The translations under genes were made by a program, and so were the position numbers. 64,000 bases of DNA from JAAZNF01 sp964561025 (GTDB lineage Bacteria; Myxococcota; B64-G9). The stretch lies in contig CAZLNM010000004.1 in assembly GCA_964561025.1 (NCBI GenBank), forward strand, positions 30,452-94,451, read 5' to 3'. Under the pieces are notes generated by a model. That model had not been told where the DNA came from. It searched no databases and saw nothing but the letters and a program-made list of their open reading frames with translations. Each line of letters starts with the position of its first letter. Within the stretch, counting starts at the first letter, position 1. Shown here one piece after another: positions 16,695 to 24,758 of this stretch.

Positions 16695-16698
16695 ATGA
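16658..16698 (+). promoter_or_regulatory. Inverted repeat masking the VWA gene start codon
   Basis: TCATGGAGTC (16658-16667) and GACTCCATGA (16689-16698) are perfect 10-base arms with a 21-base loop. The right arm contains the ATG start (16695-16697) and the loop holds the site AGGAGG (16684-16689 at its edge). In RNA this would hide the start codon; in DNA it could be an operator. Confidence 0.55.
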
Positions 16699-18011
16699 CC
16701 CGAAAGTACCTCGTCGCCGCGGCGCTGGCCTTCCTGTTTTCGCTCCCGGATGCCGCCCACGCCCAGAGCGTGGACATGAAGGTCTCGCTCTCCAACCCGC
16801 TCGTGCTGGCGGGGCAGAGCCAGACCGGCTACCTCAAGGTGGGCATGCTGGGCACCGGCTTCGGCGAGGCCCGGCCGCGGGCCACCGCCAACCTGGCGCT
16901 GGTGATCGAGCGCTCCGGCTCCATGGCCGGCGCCAAGCTCGAGCGCGCCAAGGAGGCGGCCATCCAGGCCATCGCCCGCCTCTCGCCCCAGGACATCGTC
17001 TCGGTGGTGGCCTTCGACGACACGGTCAGCGTGCTGCTGCCGGCCACCCGCGCCAGCGACAAGGAGGAGATCTACCGGGCCATCCGCAACCTTCGCCCCG
17101 GCAATAGCACGGCGTTGTTCGCCGGGGTGAGCCGCGGCGCCGGCGAGGCGCGCAAGTTCCTTGCGCGCAGCTTCGTAAACCGCGTCATCCTCATCTCCGA
17201 CGGCCTGGCCAACGTGGGGCCGAGCTCCACCGAGGCGCTGGCCGCGCTGGGGGCCTCGCTGCGCAAGGAAGGCATCTCGGTGACCACCCTGGGCCTGGGG
17301 CTGGACTACAACGAGGACCTGCTCTACCACCTGGCCCAGGCCAGCGACGGCAACCACACCTTCGTGGAGAACGCCACCGACCTGGCCCGCATCTTCGACG
17401 CCGAGTTCGGCGACGTGCTGTCGGTGGCGGCCACCGACGTGGAGATCCGCATCGCCTTCGCCCCCGGCGTGCGCCCGCTGCGCTTGTTGGGGCGCGGCGG
17501 GGAGATCGTGGGTCAGACGGTGGTGGTCCGGCTCAACCAGATCCTGGGCCGGCAGGAGAAGTACGCCCTGGTCGAGTTCTCGGCGCCAGCCCGGACCGCC
17601 GGCGAGACGGTCTCCCTGGCCGAGGTGCGCGCCGACTTCACCGGCGTCGGCGACGGACGGCGCCAGAGCCAGAGCCGCTCGGTGACCGTGCGCGCCAGCG
17701 CCGAGCGCGCCGAGGTGGAGCGGGCCACCGACCGCGAGGTGATGGTGGCGGCGGTGGAGCAGCTGGCCAACGAGCGCAGCAAGGAGGCGCTGGCCCTGCG
17801 CGATCGGGGCCTGCTCGAGGACGCGCGGGCGGCGTTGCGAGAGAACGAGCGCTACCTCAGCGAGAACGCCGCCCGGCTCCAGTCGGAGCGGCTGCGCCGG
17901 GCCAGCGAGCAGAACCGCGCCGACCAGACCAACCTGGACGGCGACTGGAACCGGACGCGCAAGTCCATGCGCCGGACCCAGTACTACTTCGATAGCCAGC
18001 AGAGCTACTGA
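16695..18011 (+). CDS. Exported von Willebrand factor A domain protein
   Basis: 438 residues with a signal peptide ending near AHA-QSVDM (about residue 23). The VWA domain covers about 66-250. The metal site, normally DxSxS, reads E72-R-S-G-S76, so the first ligand is Glu, which may still bind metal. RVILISDGLANVG is the later MIDAS strand. From about 325 the protein is charged and helical, probably coiled coil, ending RRTQYYFDSQQSY. Start at 16695 follows AGGAGG. It is 15 bases upstream of a sensor kinase gene and likely in one operon with the kinase and regulator, which suggests an extracytoplasmic partner role. Function unknown. Confidence 0.85.
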   Translation: MTRKYLVAAALAFLFSLPDAAHAQSVDMKVSLSNPLVLAGQSQTGYLKVGMLGTGFGEARPRATANLALVIERSGSMAGAKLERAKEAAIQAIARLSPQDIVSVVAFDDTVSVLLPATRASDKEEIYRAIRNLRPGNSTALFAGVSRGAGEARKFLARSFVNRVILISDGLANVGPSSTEALAALGASLRKEGISVTTLGLGLDYNEDLLYHLAQASDGNHTFVENATDLARIFDAEFGDVLSVAATDVEIRIAFAPGVRPLRLLGRGGEIVGQTVVVRLNQILGRQEKYALVEFSAPARTAGETVSLAEVRADFTGVGDGRRQSQSRSVTVRASAERAEVERATDREVMVAAVEQLANERSKEALALRDRGLLEDARAALRENERYLSENAARLQSERLRRASEQNRADQTNLDGDWNRTRKSMRRTQYYFDSQQSY

Positions 18012-18026
18012 GGAGGGTGTCGTACC

Positions 18027-19628
18027 GTGCGGGCCCGGGCGCTCCTGCTGCTTGCGCTGATCACGCTGCTCCCCATCGGCGCCCTGGCCGTGCTGGGGGC
18101 GCGGCTCGTGCGCGGCGAGTCCGAGCGGGTGCGGCGGGCCTTCGGCGAGGTGCAGGAGCAGCGCCTGCGCGAAGTCGGCGAGCGGCTCATGGGGCTGCTG
18201 CGCGCCCGGGAGCAGCACCTGCTCGCGCACCCTGGGCTCCTCGCGGCGCGCGCGCCGGACGAGGTTCGCGACTTCGTTCGCGCCGAGCCGGCGGTGCGCG
18301 CGCTGGTGGTGTGGGACGCGGCGGGACGAGTGGTGTTCCCGCCGCCCCAGGGCCCACGCTCGCTCGCCGAGCAGCGCGACCTGCTGCGCCAGGAGCAGGC
18401 CCTGCTCGATCGGCCCGGGGCGGGGACCTCCGCGGCGGCGGAAGAGGGGGCCGCGCCGGTGGGCCCATCGCTCGCGCGGCAGCCCGCGGAACCGTCCGGC
18501 GCCGGCGGCGCGAGCCACGGCTGGTACGTGTGGTACCACGGCAACGACCTCAACCTGATGTTCTGGCAACGCGGCGGCGGCCGGGTGATCGGCGCCGAGG
18601 TGGACCGCTACCGGCTGCTTTCGGACTTCGTGTCGCTCTTGCCCGAGGAGGCCTCGGGCGAGATGAGCTTCGAGCTGCTCGATGCCCGCGGCCTTGTGCT
18701 CCACCGCTGGGGTGGGGGTGGGACAGGGAGCGAGGTCGCGCGCCTTGCGCTGCCCGAGCCGCTCTCGGCCTGGCACTTGCGAGCCCTCGCCGCCGCCGCG
18801 CCTGGCGACGAGGCCTGGGGCCAGAGCGCGGCGCTGGGGCTGGGAGCGGGGCTGCTGGCCCTGGCGCTTTCGCTGGTCGGCCTGGCGGTGGCGTTCTGGC
18901 GTTCCCAGGCCCGGGCGCTCAACGAGGCCGAGCGCCGGGTGTCCTTCGTCAACCAGGTCTCGCACGAGCTCAAGACCCCGCTCACCAACATCCGCCTGTA
19001 CGCGGAGCTTTTGGCCGAGCGGCTCGATGGCGCGGGCGGCGAGGCCGAGCGGCACCTGGCGGTGGTCGTCGGGGAGAGCCAGCGGCTCGGCCGGCTCATC
19101 GACAACGTGCTCACCTTCGGCCGGCACCAGCGCAAGACGTTACGGCTGCGGCCGGCCCCGGCCTGCCCGGACGAGGTGGTCGAGCGCGTGCTGCGGGTCT
19201 TCCGCCCGCGGCTTGCCGAGCGCGGGGTGCGTGTCGAGTTCGAGCCCGCTGCCCCGGCCCAGGTGCTCGTCGACGCCGACGCGCTGGAGCAGATCCTGGG
19301 CAACCTCTTGTCCAACCTGGAGAAGTACGCCGCCGCCGGCGGCCTGGCCCGTGTGGAGACCGGCCAGGAAGGGGACGTCACCTCGCTGCGGGTCGCCGAT
19401 CGGGGGCCGGGGGTGCCGGCCAAGGATCGCGAGCGGATCTTCGAGCCCTTCGTGCGCCTCTCGGACAGCCCGGGGGAGGGGGCCAGCGGGGCGGGCATCG
19501 GGCTGGCCGTGGTGCGCGAGCTGGCCCGGTTGCACGGCGGCGAGGCGCGCCTGCTCGAAGGCTCGCCGGGGGCGGTGTTCGAGGTGCGGCTGCATACGCC
19601 GCCCGCTGGCGCGGGAGAGGAGACATGA
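18027..19628 (+). CDS. Membrane sensor histidine kinase
   Basis: 533 residues from GTG 18027. An N-terminal membrane helix (about 4-25) is followed by an extracytoplasmic region of about 250 residues with no domain I recognise, then a second helix near 275-297. The HisKA box is VSHELKTPLTNI with phospho-acceptor H313. The ATPase domain has the N-box ILGNLLSNLEKYA, DRGPGVP and GAGIGLAVVRELARLHGG. It is 15 bases after the VWA gene and overlaps the response regulator start by 4 bases (ATGA), so the two are translationally coupled. Confidence 0.94.
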   Translation: MRARALLLLALITLLPIGALAVLGARLVRGESERVRRAFGEVQEQRLREVGERLMGLLRAREQHLLAHPGLLAARAPDEVRDFVRAEPAVRALVVWDAAGRVVFPPPQGPRSLAEQRDLLRQEQALLDRPGAGTSAAAEEGAAPVGPSLARQPAEPSGAGGASHGWYVWYHGNDLNLMFWQRGGGRVIGAEVDRYRLLSDFVSLLPEEASGEMSFELLDARGLVLHRWGGGGTGSEVARLALPEPLSAWHLRALAAAAPGDEAWGQSAALGLGAGLLALALSLVGLAVAFWRSQARALNEAERRVSFVNQVSHELKTPLTNIRLYAELLAERLDGAGGEAERHLAVVVGESQRLGRLIDNVLTFGRHQRKTLRLRPAPACPDEVVERVLRVFRPRLAERGVRVEFEPAAPAQVLVDADALEQILGNLLSNLEKYAAAGGLARVETGQEGDVTSLRVADRGPGVPAKDRERIFEPFVRLSDSPGEGASGAGIGLAVVRELARLHGGEARLLEGSPGAVFEVRLHTPPAGAGEET

Positions 19629-20311
19629 AGGTTCTCATCGCCGAGGACGACAAGCTCACCCGAGAGGGCCTGGTCGAGATCCTTTCGGACGAGGGGTACC
19701 GGCCCCTGCCGGCGCCGGACGGCGAGACGGCGCTGGAGCTCTTTGGGCGCGAGCGGCCGGACTTCGTGCTGCTCGACATCATGATGCCCGGGCGCTCCGG
19801 CTACGAGGTGTGCCGCGAGATCCGCAAGCGGGACGAGGCCGTGCCCATCATCTTCATCAGCGCCAAGTCCGAGGAGATCGACAAGGTGCTGGGGCTCGAG
19901 CTCGGCGCCGACGACTTCGTGGTCAAGCCCTTCGGGGTGAAGGAGGTGGTGGCCCGCATCCGGGCGGTGACGCGCCGGGTGGTGGCCAGGCGCCGGGGAA
20001 AGCCGCGGCCCGCGCCGTTTCGCATCGGCGATCTCGAGGTGGACCCGGCCGAGCTGCGCGCCCGCCGGGGACGCCAGGTCATCGACCTCTCGTTGCGGGA
20101 GGTGCGGCTGCTCGCGCTCTTCGCCCGCTCGCCGGGCGTGGTGCTGGATCGCGACCGGTTGTTCGACGCCGGCTGGGGCCAGGACTACCTGCCGGACAGC
20201 CGCACCCTGGACCAGCACATCTCGAAGCTGCGAAAGCGCATCGAGCGCGATCCCAAGAAACCGGCCATCATCCAGACCGTCCACGGCGCCGGTTACCGCT
20301 ACCAGCCGTGA
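19625..20311 (+). CDS. OmpR-type response regulator
   Basis: 228 residues. The receiver domain has acidic residues E7, D8 and D9, phospho-acceptor D51 in VLLDIMMPG, Ser/Thr region FISAKS and K101 in VVKPFG. The C-terminal winged helix (about 130-228) ends with DQHISKLRKRIERDP and IQTVHGAGYRY. Partner of the kinase at 18027. Targets are unknown; the VWA gene and the peroxiredoxin just downstream are candidates by position only. Confidence 0.96.
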   Translation: MKVLIAEDDKLTREGLVEILSDEGYRPLPAPDGETALELFGRERPDFVLLDIMMPGRSGYEVCREIRKRDEAVPIIFISAKSEEIDKVLGLELGADDFVVKPFGVKEVVARIRAVTRRVVARRRGKPRPAPFRIGDLEVDPAELRARRGRQVIDLSLREVRLLALFARSPGVVLDRDRLFDAGWGQDYLPDSRTLDQHISKLRKRIERDPKKPAIIQTVHGAGYRYQP

Positions 20312-20400
20312 CGAGCACCGCGTGCGCGAGGAGAGGCCCCGGGTTGGATTCGGCTGAGAAACTTCCTGTGCGAATTCAGCCGCGAGATCGGCGGGAGGGG

Positions 20401-20429
20401 TTGACATCGAGACGAGACGTCACCACACT
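20401..20429 (+). promoter_or_regulatory. Candidate promoter of the peroxiredoxin gene
   Basis: A consensus TTGACA (20401-20406) with a 17-base spacer leads to a weak CACACT (20424-20429), 56 bases before the peroxiredoxin start. The weak -10 would fit activator dependence. Confidence 0.4.
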
Positions 20430-20484
20430 CTCGTTGGCACGGTGTGACGCTCCCCACGGGAGCCCGAAAAAGGAGGGAACGACC

Positions 20485-21192
20485 ATGGAAGAGAAAGCCG
20501 TCATGATGCCGCGCATCGGGGACAAGGCGCCCGAATTCACCGCCACCACCACCCAGGGGACGATCCACTTCCCCCAGGACTACGAGGGGAGCTGGGTCAT
20601 CCTGTTCAGCCACCCGGCCGATTTCACGCCGGTGTGCACCTCGGAGTTCATGACCTTCGCCACCATGGAGGAGCAGTTCGCCAAGGCCAACTGCAAGCTG
20701 GTGGGGCTGTCGGTGGACGGGCTCTTCAGCCACATCGCCTGGCTGCGCACCATCAAAGAGAAGATTCAGTACAAGGGCATGAAAGACGTCGAGGTCAAGT
20801 TCCCGCTCATCGAGGACATCACCATGGAGGTGGCGAAGAAGTACGGGATGATGCAGCCCGGCGAGAGCGCCACCAAGGCCGTGCGCGCCGTGTTCTTCAT
20901 CGACCCCAAGGGGATCGTGCGGGCCATCGTGTACTACCCGCTCAGCCTGGGCCGCAACTTCGACGAGATCTACCGGGCCCTGATCGCCATGCAGACCGCC
21001 GACGCCTTCCAGTGCGCCACGCCGGCCGACTGGCGGCCCGGCGACGAGGTGATCGTTCCTCCTGCCGGCTCCTGCGGTGTGGCCAAGGAGCGCATGCAGG
21101 GGAAAGACCCGAACGTCACCTGCCACGATTGGTTCTTCTGCACCAAGAAGCTCGACAAGGAGACCGTGCTTCGGACCGTGCTCAAGAAGTAG
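20485..21192 (+). CDS. Peroxiredoxin, Prx6/archaeal AhpC-like type
   Basis: 235 residues. The peroxidatic cysteine is C51 in DFTPVCTSEF, with the conserved Pro and Thr around it. The long C-terminal arm (from about 165, DWRPGDEVIVPP) and the extra cysteines in SCGVAKER and CHDWFFCTKK mark the Prx6-type subgroup in which C-terminal cysteines can resolve the sulfenate. It reduces peroxides in the cytoplasm, with an electron donor not evident here. Start follows AGGAGGG. A small Cys/His protein follows by 58 bases. Confidence 0.95.
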   Translation: MEEKAVMMPRIGDKAPEFTATTTQGTIHFPQDYEGSWVILFSHPADFTPVCTSEFMTFATMEEQFAKANCKLVGLSVDGLFSHIAWLRTIKEKIQYKGMKDVEVKFPLIEDITMEVAKKYGMMQPGESATKAVRAVFFIDPKGIVRAIVYYPLSLGRNFDEIYRALIAMQTADAFQCATPADWRPGDEVIVPPAGSCGVAKERMQGKDPNVTCHDWFFCTKKLDKETVLRTVLKK

Positions 21193-21250
21193 TGGACCTT
21201 GGTCGAGAGATGGCGTTCGGTCGGGCGCTTCCGTGCTGGGGTGCCTTTTT

Positions 21251-21502
21251 ATGAAACTGCGCGTCTTTTCTCGCAGGCTCCTCGGCATCCGCAACCCGAA
21301 CTGCGTCATCCCCGGCTGCGCCTCCACCATGGAGAGCACCGGCTACCTGGAGCACCGCGACGGGGCCTGCGCCGGCTGGTACCTCGAGTTCGAGTGCCCC
21401 GAGCACGGCCTTCAGCTCTGCGGCGGAGGCGCCTGGCAGGCGGCCATCGAGGCGGCGGTCGCGGCCGAAGTTGGCCCGGACGGGATCAATCGCAAGGTCT
21501 GA
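21251..21502 (+). CDS. Small Cys/His-rich protein of unknown function
   Basis: 83 residues, not recognised. Codons are strongly GC-ending, as in real genes here, and this continues to the stop. Cysteines at 18, 23, 40, 49 and 57 with histidines at 35 and 52 (CVIPGC, ECPEHGLQLC) could form a zinc-ribbon-like site. No signal peptide is seen. The ATG lacks a clear ribosome site, so the true start may differ. It follows the peroxiredoxin gene on the same strand, which weakly suggests a thiol or redox link. Confidence 0.6.
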   Translation: MKLRVFSRRLLGIRNPNCVIPGCASTMESTGYLEHRDGACAGWYLEFECPEHGLQLCGGGAWQAAIEAAVAAEVGPDGINRKV

Positions 21503-21523
21503 CGCCTCGGCGGAAAATCCAAA

Positions 21524-21850
21524 CAAACGAAAGATCCTGGCAAGGGGTCGCGCCTCCTTGAACCCCCGGAGAACCCCCGAAAAAAAAACGCTAATAATGG
21601 TGGGGAGAAGAAAAAGATAAAAAAGCGTGCGGCAACTTCGCTGATAAAAAAAGACATCTTCATCGAGGTGGCCTTAACGAAACTCCCTGCATTCTCTTGT
21701 CGGGCGCTGAACACGACACACGAGAAGTCGGTTGTACCGATGCCTTTCTCCAAGTTTTGGTTTTCCTTGGTAGAAAGTTTTCGCCGGTGTTCTCCGGGGT
21801 TCTTCTTGCGGGTCAAAGGGGGCTTGGTCCCTTTGCCGAGATTTCGTTTG
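21524..21850. repeat. Imperfect inverted repeat, about 55-60-base arms
   Basis: The left arm (about 21524-21579) runs CAAACGAAA, GGCAAGGGG, CCTTGAACCC, CCGGAGAACCC. The reverse complement of the right arm (about 21790-21850) reads CAAACGAAA, GGCAAAGGGA, TTTGACCC, CCCGGAGAAC. The blocks are in the same order with small gaps. The 210 bases between are AT-rich. It could be a degenerate miniature element or paired terminators. I see no flanking target duplication. Confidence 0.5.
21814..21835 (-). terminator. Hairpin after the antiporter gene
   Basis: CAAAGGG (21814-21820), 8-base loop, CCCTTTG (21829-21835): a perfect 7-bp stem 29 bases past the leftward antiporter stop. It lies within the right arm of the larger inverted repeat. 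No T-run follows on the minus strand. Confidence 0.45.
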
Positions 21851-21863
21851 GGAGGCTTGCGGC

Positions 21864-23273
21864 CTACAGGAAGAGCCAGCTCACCAGCAGAAACAACGGA
21901 ATCAAGATGATAAGCGGGTAGAGCATGTAGCCGAAGAACGAGGGCATCTTGATGGCGCGCTCCTCGGCGATGGACTTGATCATGAAGTTGGGGGCGTTGC
22001 CGATGTAGGTGTTGGCGCCCATGAACACCGCCCCCAGCGAGACCGCGCGCAGTAAGGGGTCGGCGATGCCGGTGTCGGCCACCGGCGCCTGCCCCGCCAC
22101 GCTCCCCACGGCTTGCCCCAGGGCGAAGAACACCACGAAGGTCGGTGTGTTGTCGAGAAACGAAGACAGCATGCCGGTGGCCCAGAAGTAGCTCATGGTG
22201 CTCTCGATGCCGAGCTCGGCGCCGCGCGCGCGCAGGATGAGCAGCGCCGGGATCATGGTGACGAAGATGCCGGCGAACAGCACCGCCACCTCCACGATAG
22301 GGTGGAAGGTGAAGCGGTTCTCCTCTCGCAGCACGCGGGGGGTGAGCTTCCAGGAGGCCGCCGCCAGCAGCAACAGCACGATCTCGCGCACGGGAAACGG
22401 GACCACGCCCTCGTGCAGGAAGGCCACCGACAGCACCACGCCGAGGAGCAGCGGCAGGTTGAGAAGGCCCAGCACCTCGGGACGCCGGACGCGGGCCCGG
22501 TCCAGCATGAGCGCGGCCTCGGGCTCGCGCGCGTACTGATAGCGATCGATGACGAAGTACAGTGCCGCCAGCGTCAGGTTCACCGCCGCCCACTCCGGCC
22601 ACAGGCGGAAGAACCAGGAGAAGGGCACGCCGGCCAGGTATCCCATGAAGAGCGGCGGGTCGCCCAGCGGGGTGAGGCAGCCGCCGGTGTTGCCCACCAT
22701 GAAGATGAAGAAGATCACCGTGTGCGTAACACGGGTGCGCTGTTGGTTGGTGTCGAGCAACGGCCGGACCAGCAGCATGGCGGCGCCGGTGGTGCCCATG
22801 AACGAGGCCAGCACGGCCCCGAGCAGGAGGAAGGCGGTGTTCACCGCGGGCGTGGCCTGGAGATCGGTGCGGATGCGGATGCCGCCGGAGACCACGAAAA
22901 GCGACCCGAGCAGGATGATGAAGGACAGGTACTCCTTGCCGGTGTGCAAGAGCTCGTGCGGCGCGTTCGCCAGCAAAAAGGCGGCCACCGGCAGCGACAG
23001 CACCACGGACGGCACGGCCTTGTTGCGGTTCTTCTCCCACCAGTGGGGGAGCAAGAGCGGCGCCAGCGCGATCACCAGCAGCATGAGCACGAACGGCGTC
23101 ACCCACAGGAGCGAGAGCTCGTGGCCCAGCGCCTCCGAGGCCAGGGCCGGGCCGGCACACAGCAGGACGGCGAATCCCGTCAGGACCGCCGGAAGGCGCG
23201 GGATGGCTCTTGCGGCCGGACTCCCGGTCTCCGGGGTTGCATCCCGATTGTCTCTCTGCCTGGTCGGCATCAT
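21864..23273 (-). CDS. NhaD-type sodium:proton antiporter
   Basis: 469 residues with about 11-12 hydrophobic helices. Hallmarks of the NhaD/ion-transporter superfamily are GAVLASFMGTTGAAMLLVRP, the segment FFIFMVGNTGGCLTPLGDPP with the Asn-Thr-Gly-Gly and Asp near the ion site, and late helices with SSFLDNTPTFVVFF and GANTYIGNAPN. A hydrophobic signal-like segment with ASEA precedes the core. It exchanges Na+ (or Li+) for H+ across the inner membrane. Two adjacent ATGs occur (23273, 23270). Kbl is encoded 104 bases upstream on the same strand; a shared role is not obvious. Confidence 0.88.
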   Translation of the reverse strand: MMPTRQRDNRDATPETGSPAARAIPRLPAVLTGFAVLLCAGPALASEALGHELSLLWVTPFVLMLLVIALAPLLLPHWWEKNRNKAVPSVVLSLPVAAFLLANAPHELLHTGKEYLSFIILLGSLFVVSGGIRIRTDLQATPAVNTAFLLLGAVLASFMGTTGAAMLLVRPLLDTNQQRTRVTHTVIFFIFMVGNTGGCLTPLGDPPLFMGYLAGVPFSWFFRLWPEWAAVNLTLAALYFVIDRYQYAREPEAALMLDRARVRRPEVLGLLNLPLLLGVVLSVAFLHEGVVPFPVREIVLLLLAAASWKLTPRVLREENRFTFHPIVEVAVLFAGIFVTMIPALLILRARGAELGIESTMSYFWATGMLSSFLDNTPTFVVFFALGQAVGSVAGQAPVADTGIADPLLRAVSLGAVFMGANTYIGNAPNFMIKSIAEERAIKMPSFFGYMLYPLIILIPLFLLVSWLFL

Positions 23274-23377
23274 CGGTGCTCGCGATTCTGTTGCGCCGGG
23301 CCGCGCCGCCGCCGGAGCCAGCGCAGCCTGGCGGGCTCCGGCCGACGGTCGTGTGACCTGGGGCGACGCCGGCCGCG

Positions 23378-24568
<1,191 letters not shown>

Positions 24569-24600
24569 GGTTCACCTCCGGTTCGGCGCGTAATGGCCGG

Positions 24601-24648
24601 ATTGTATGGTCGCGCGGCACGGGGCCGTCAACCCAAATGTTTGGGTTG
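24601..24648 (-). promoter_or_regulatory. kbl promoter with overlapping 20-base operator-like palindrome
   Basis: On the minus strand TTGACG (24626-24631) and TACAAT (24601-24606) are 19 bases apart; CATACA at 17 bases is an alternative. A perfect palindrome CAACCCAAA-TG-TTTGGGTTG (24629-24648) overlaps the -35 element. This is the layout of a repressor operator or of a wide-spaced activator site. No regulator gene is adjacent. Confidence 0.6.
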
Positions 24649-24735
24649 GAGCGTTCAATTCGGTATTGCCTGGATCGATGCCGGGGGATAATGAGTATTC
24701 ATGGAAATGCTGATTCGGGACCTGGTCGACGAAAC

Positions 24736-24747
24736 TGAGACGTCTCA
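24736..24747 (+). promoter_or_regulatory. Palindrome at the ribosome site of the next lipoprotein gene
   Basis: TGAGACGTCTCA, a perfect 12-base palindrome, directly abuts AAGGAG and the ATG at 24759. It may be an operator or a small RNA stem. Confidence 0.3.
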
Positions 24748-24758
24748 AGGAGCTGAAA

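Larger units (their letters stand above)
21503..21863. other. AT-richer intergenic region with long imperfect inverted repeat
   Basis: 361 bases between the small Cys/His gene and the convergent antiporter gene. It is markedly richer in A and T than its surroundings, with A-runs near 21580-21588 and 21613-21626. No coding sequence is supported. Its ends form the inverted repeat listed separately. Confidence 0.6.

Noticed and set aside
16566..19127. Long minus-strand open frame opposite the VWA and kinase genes
   Set aside because: Antisense shadow; real genes on the plus strand carry signal peptide and HisKA/HATPase motifs.
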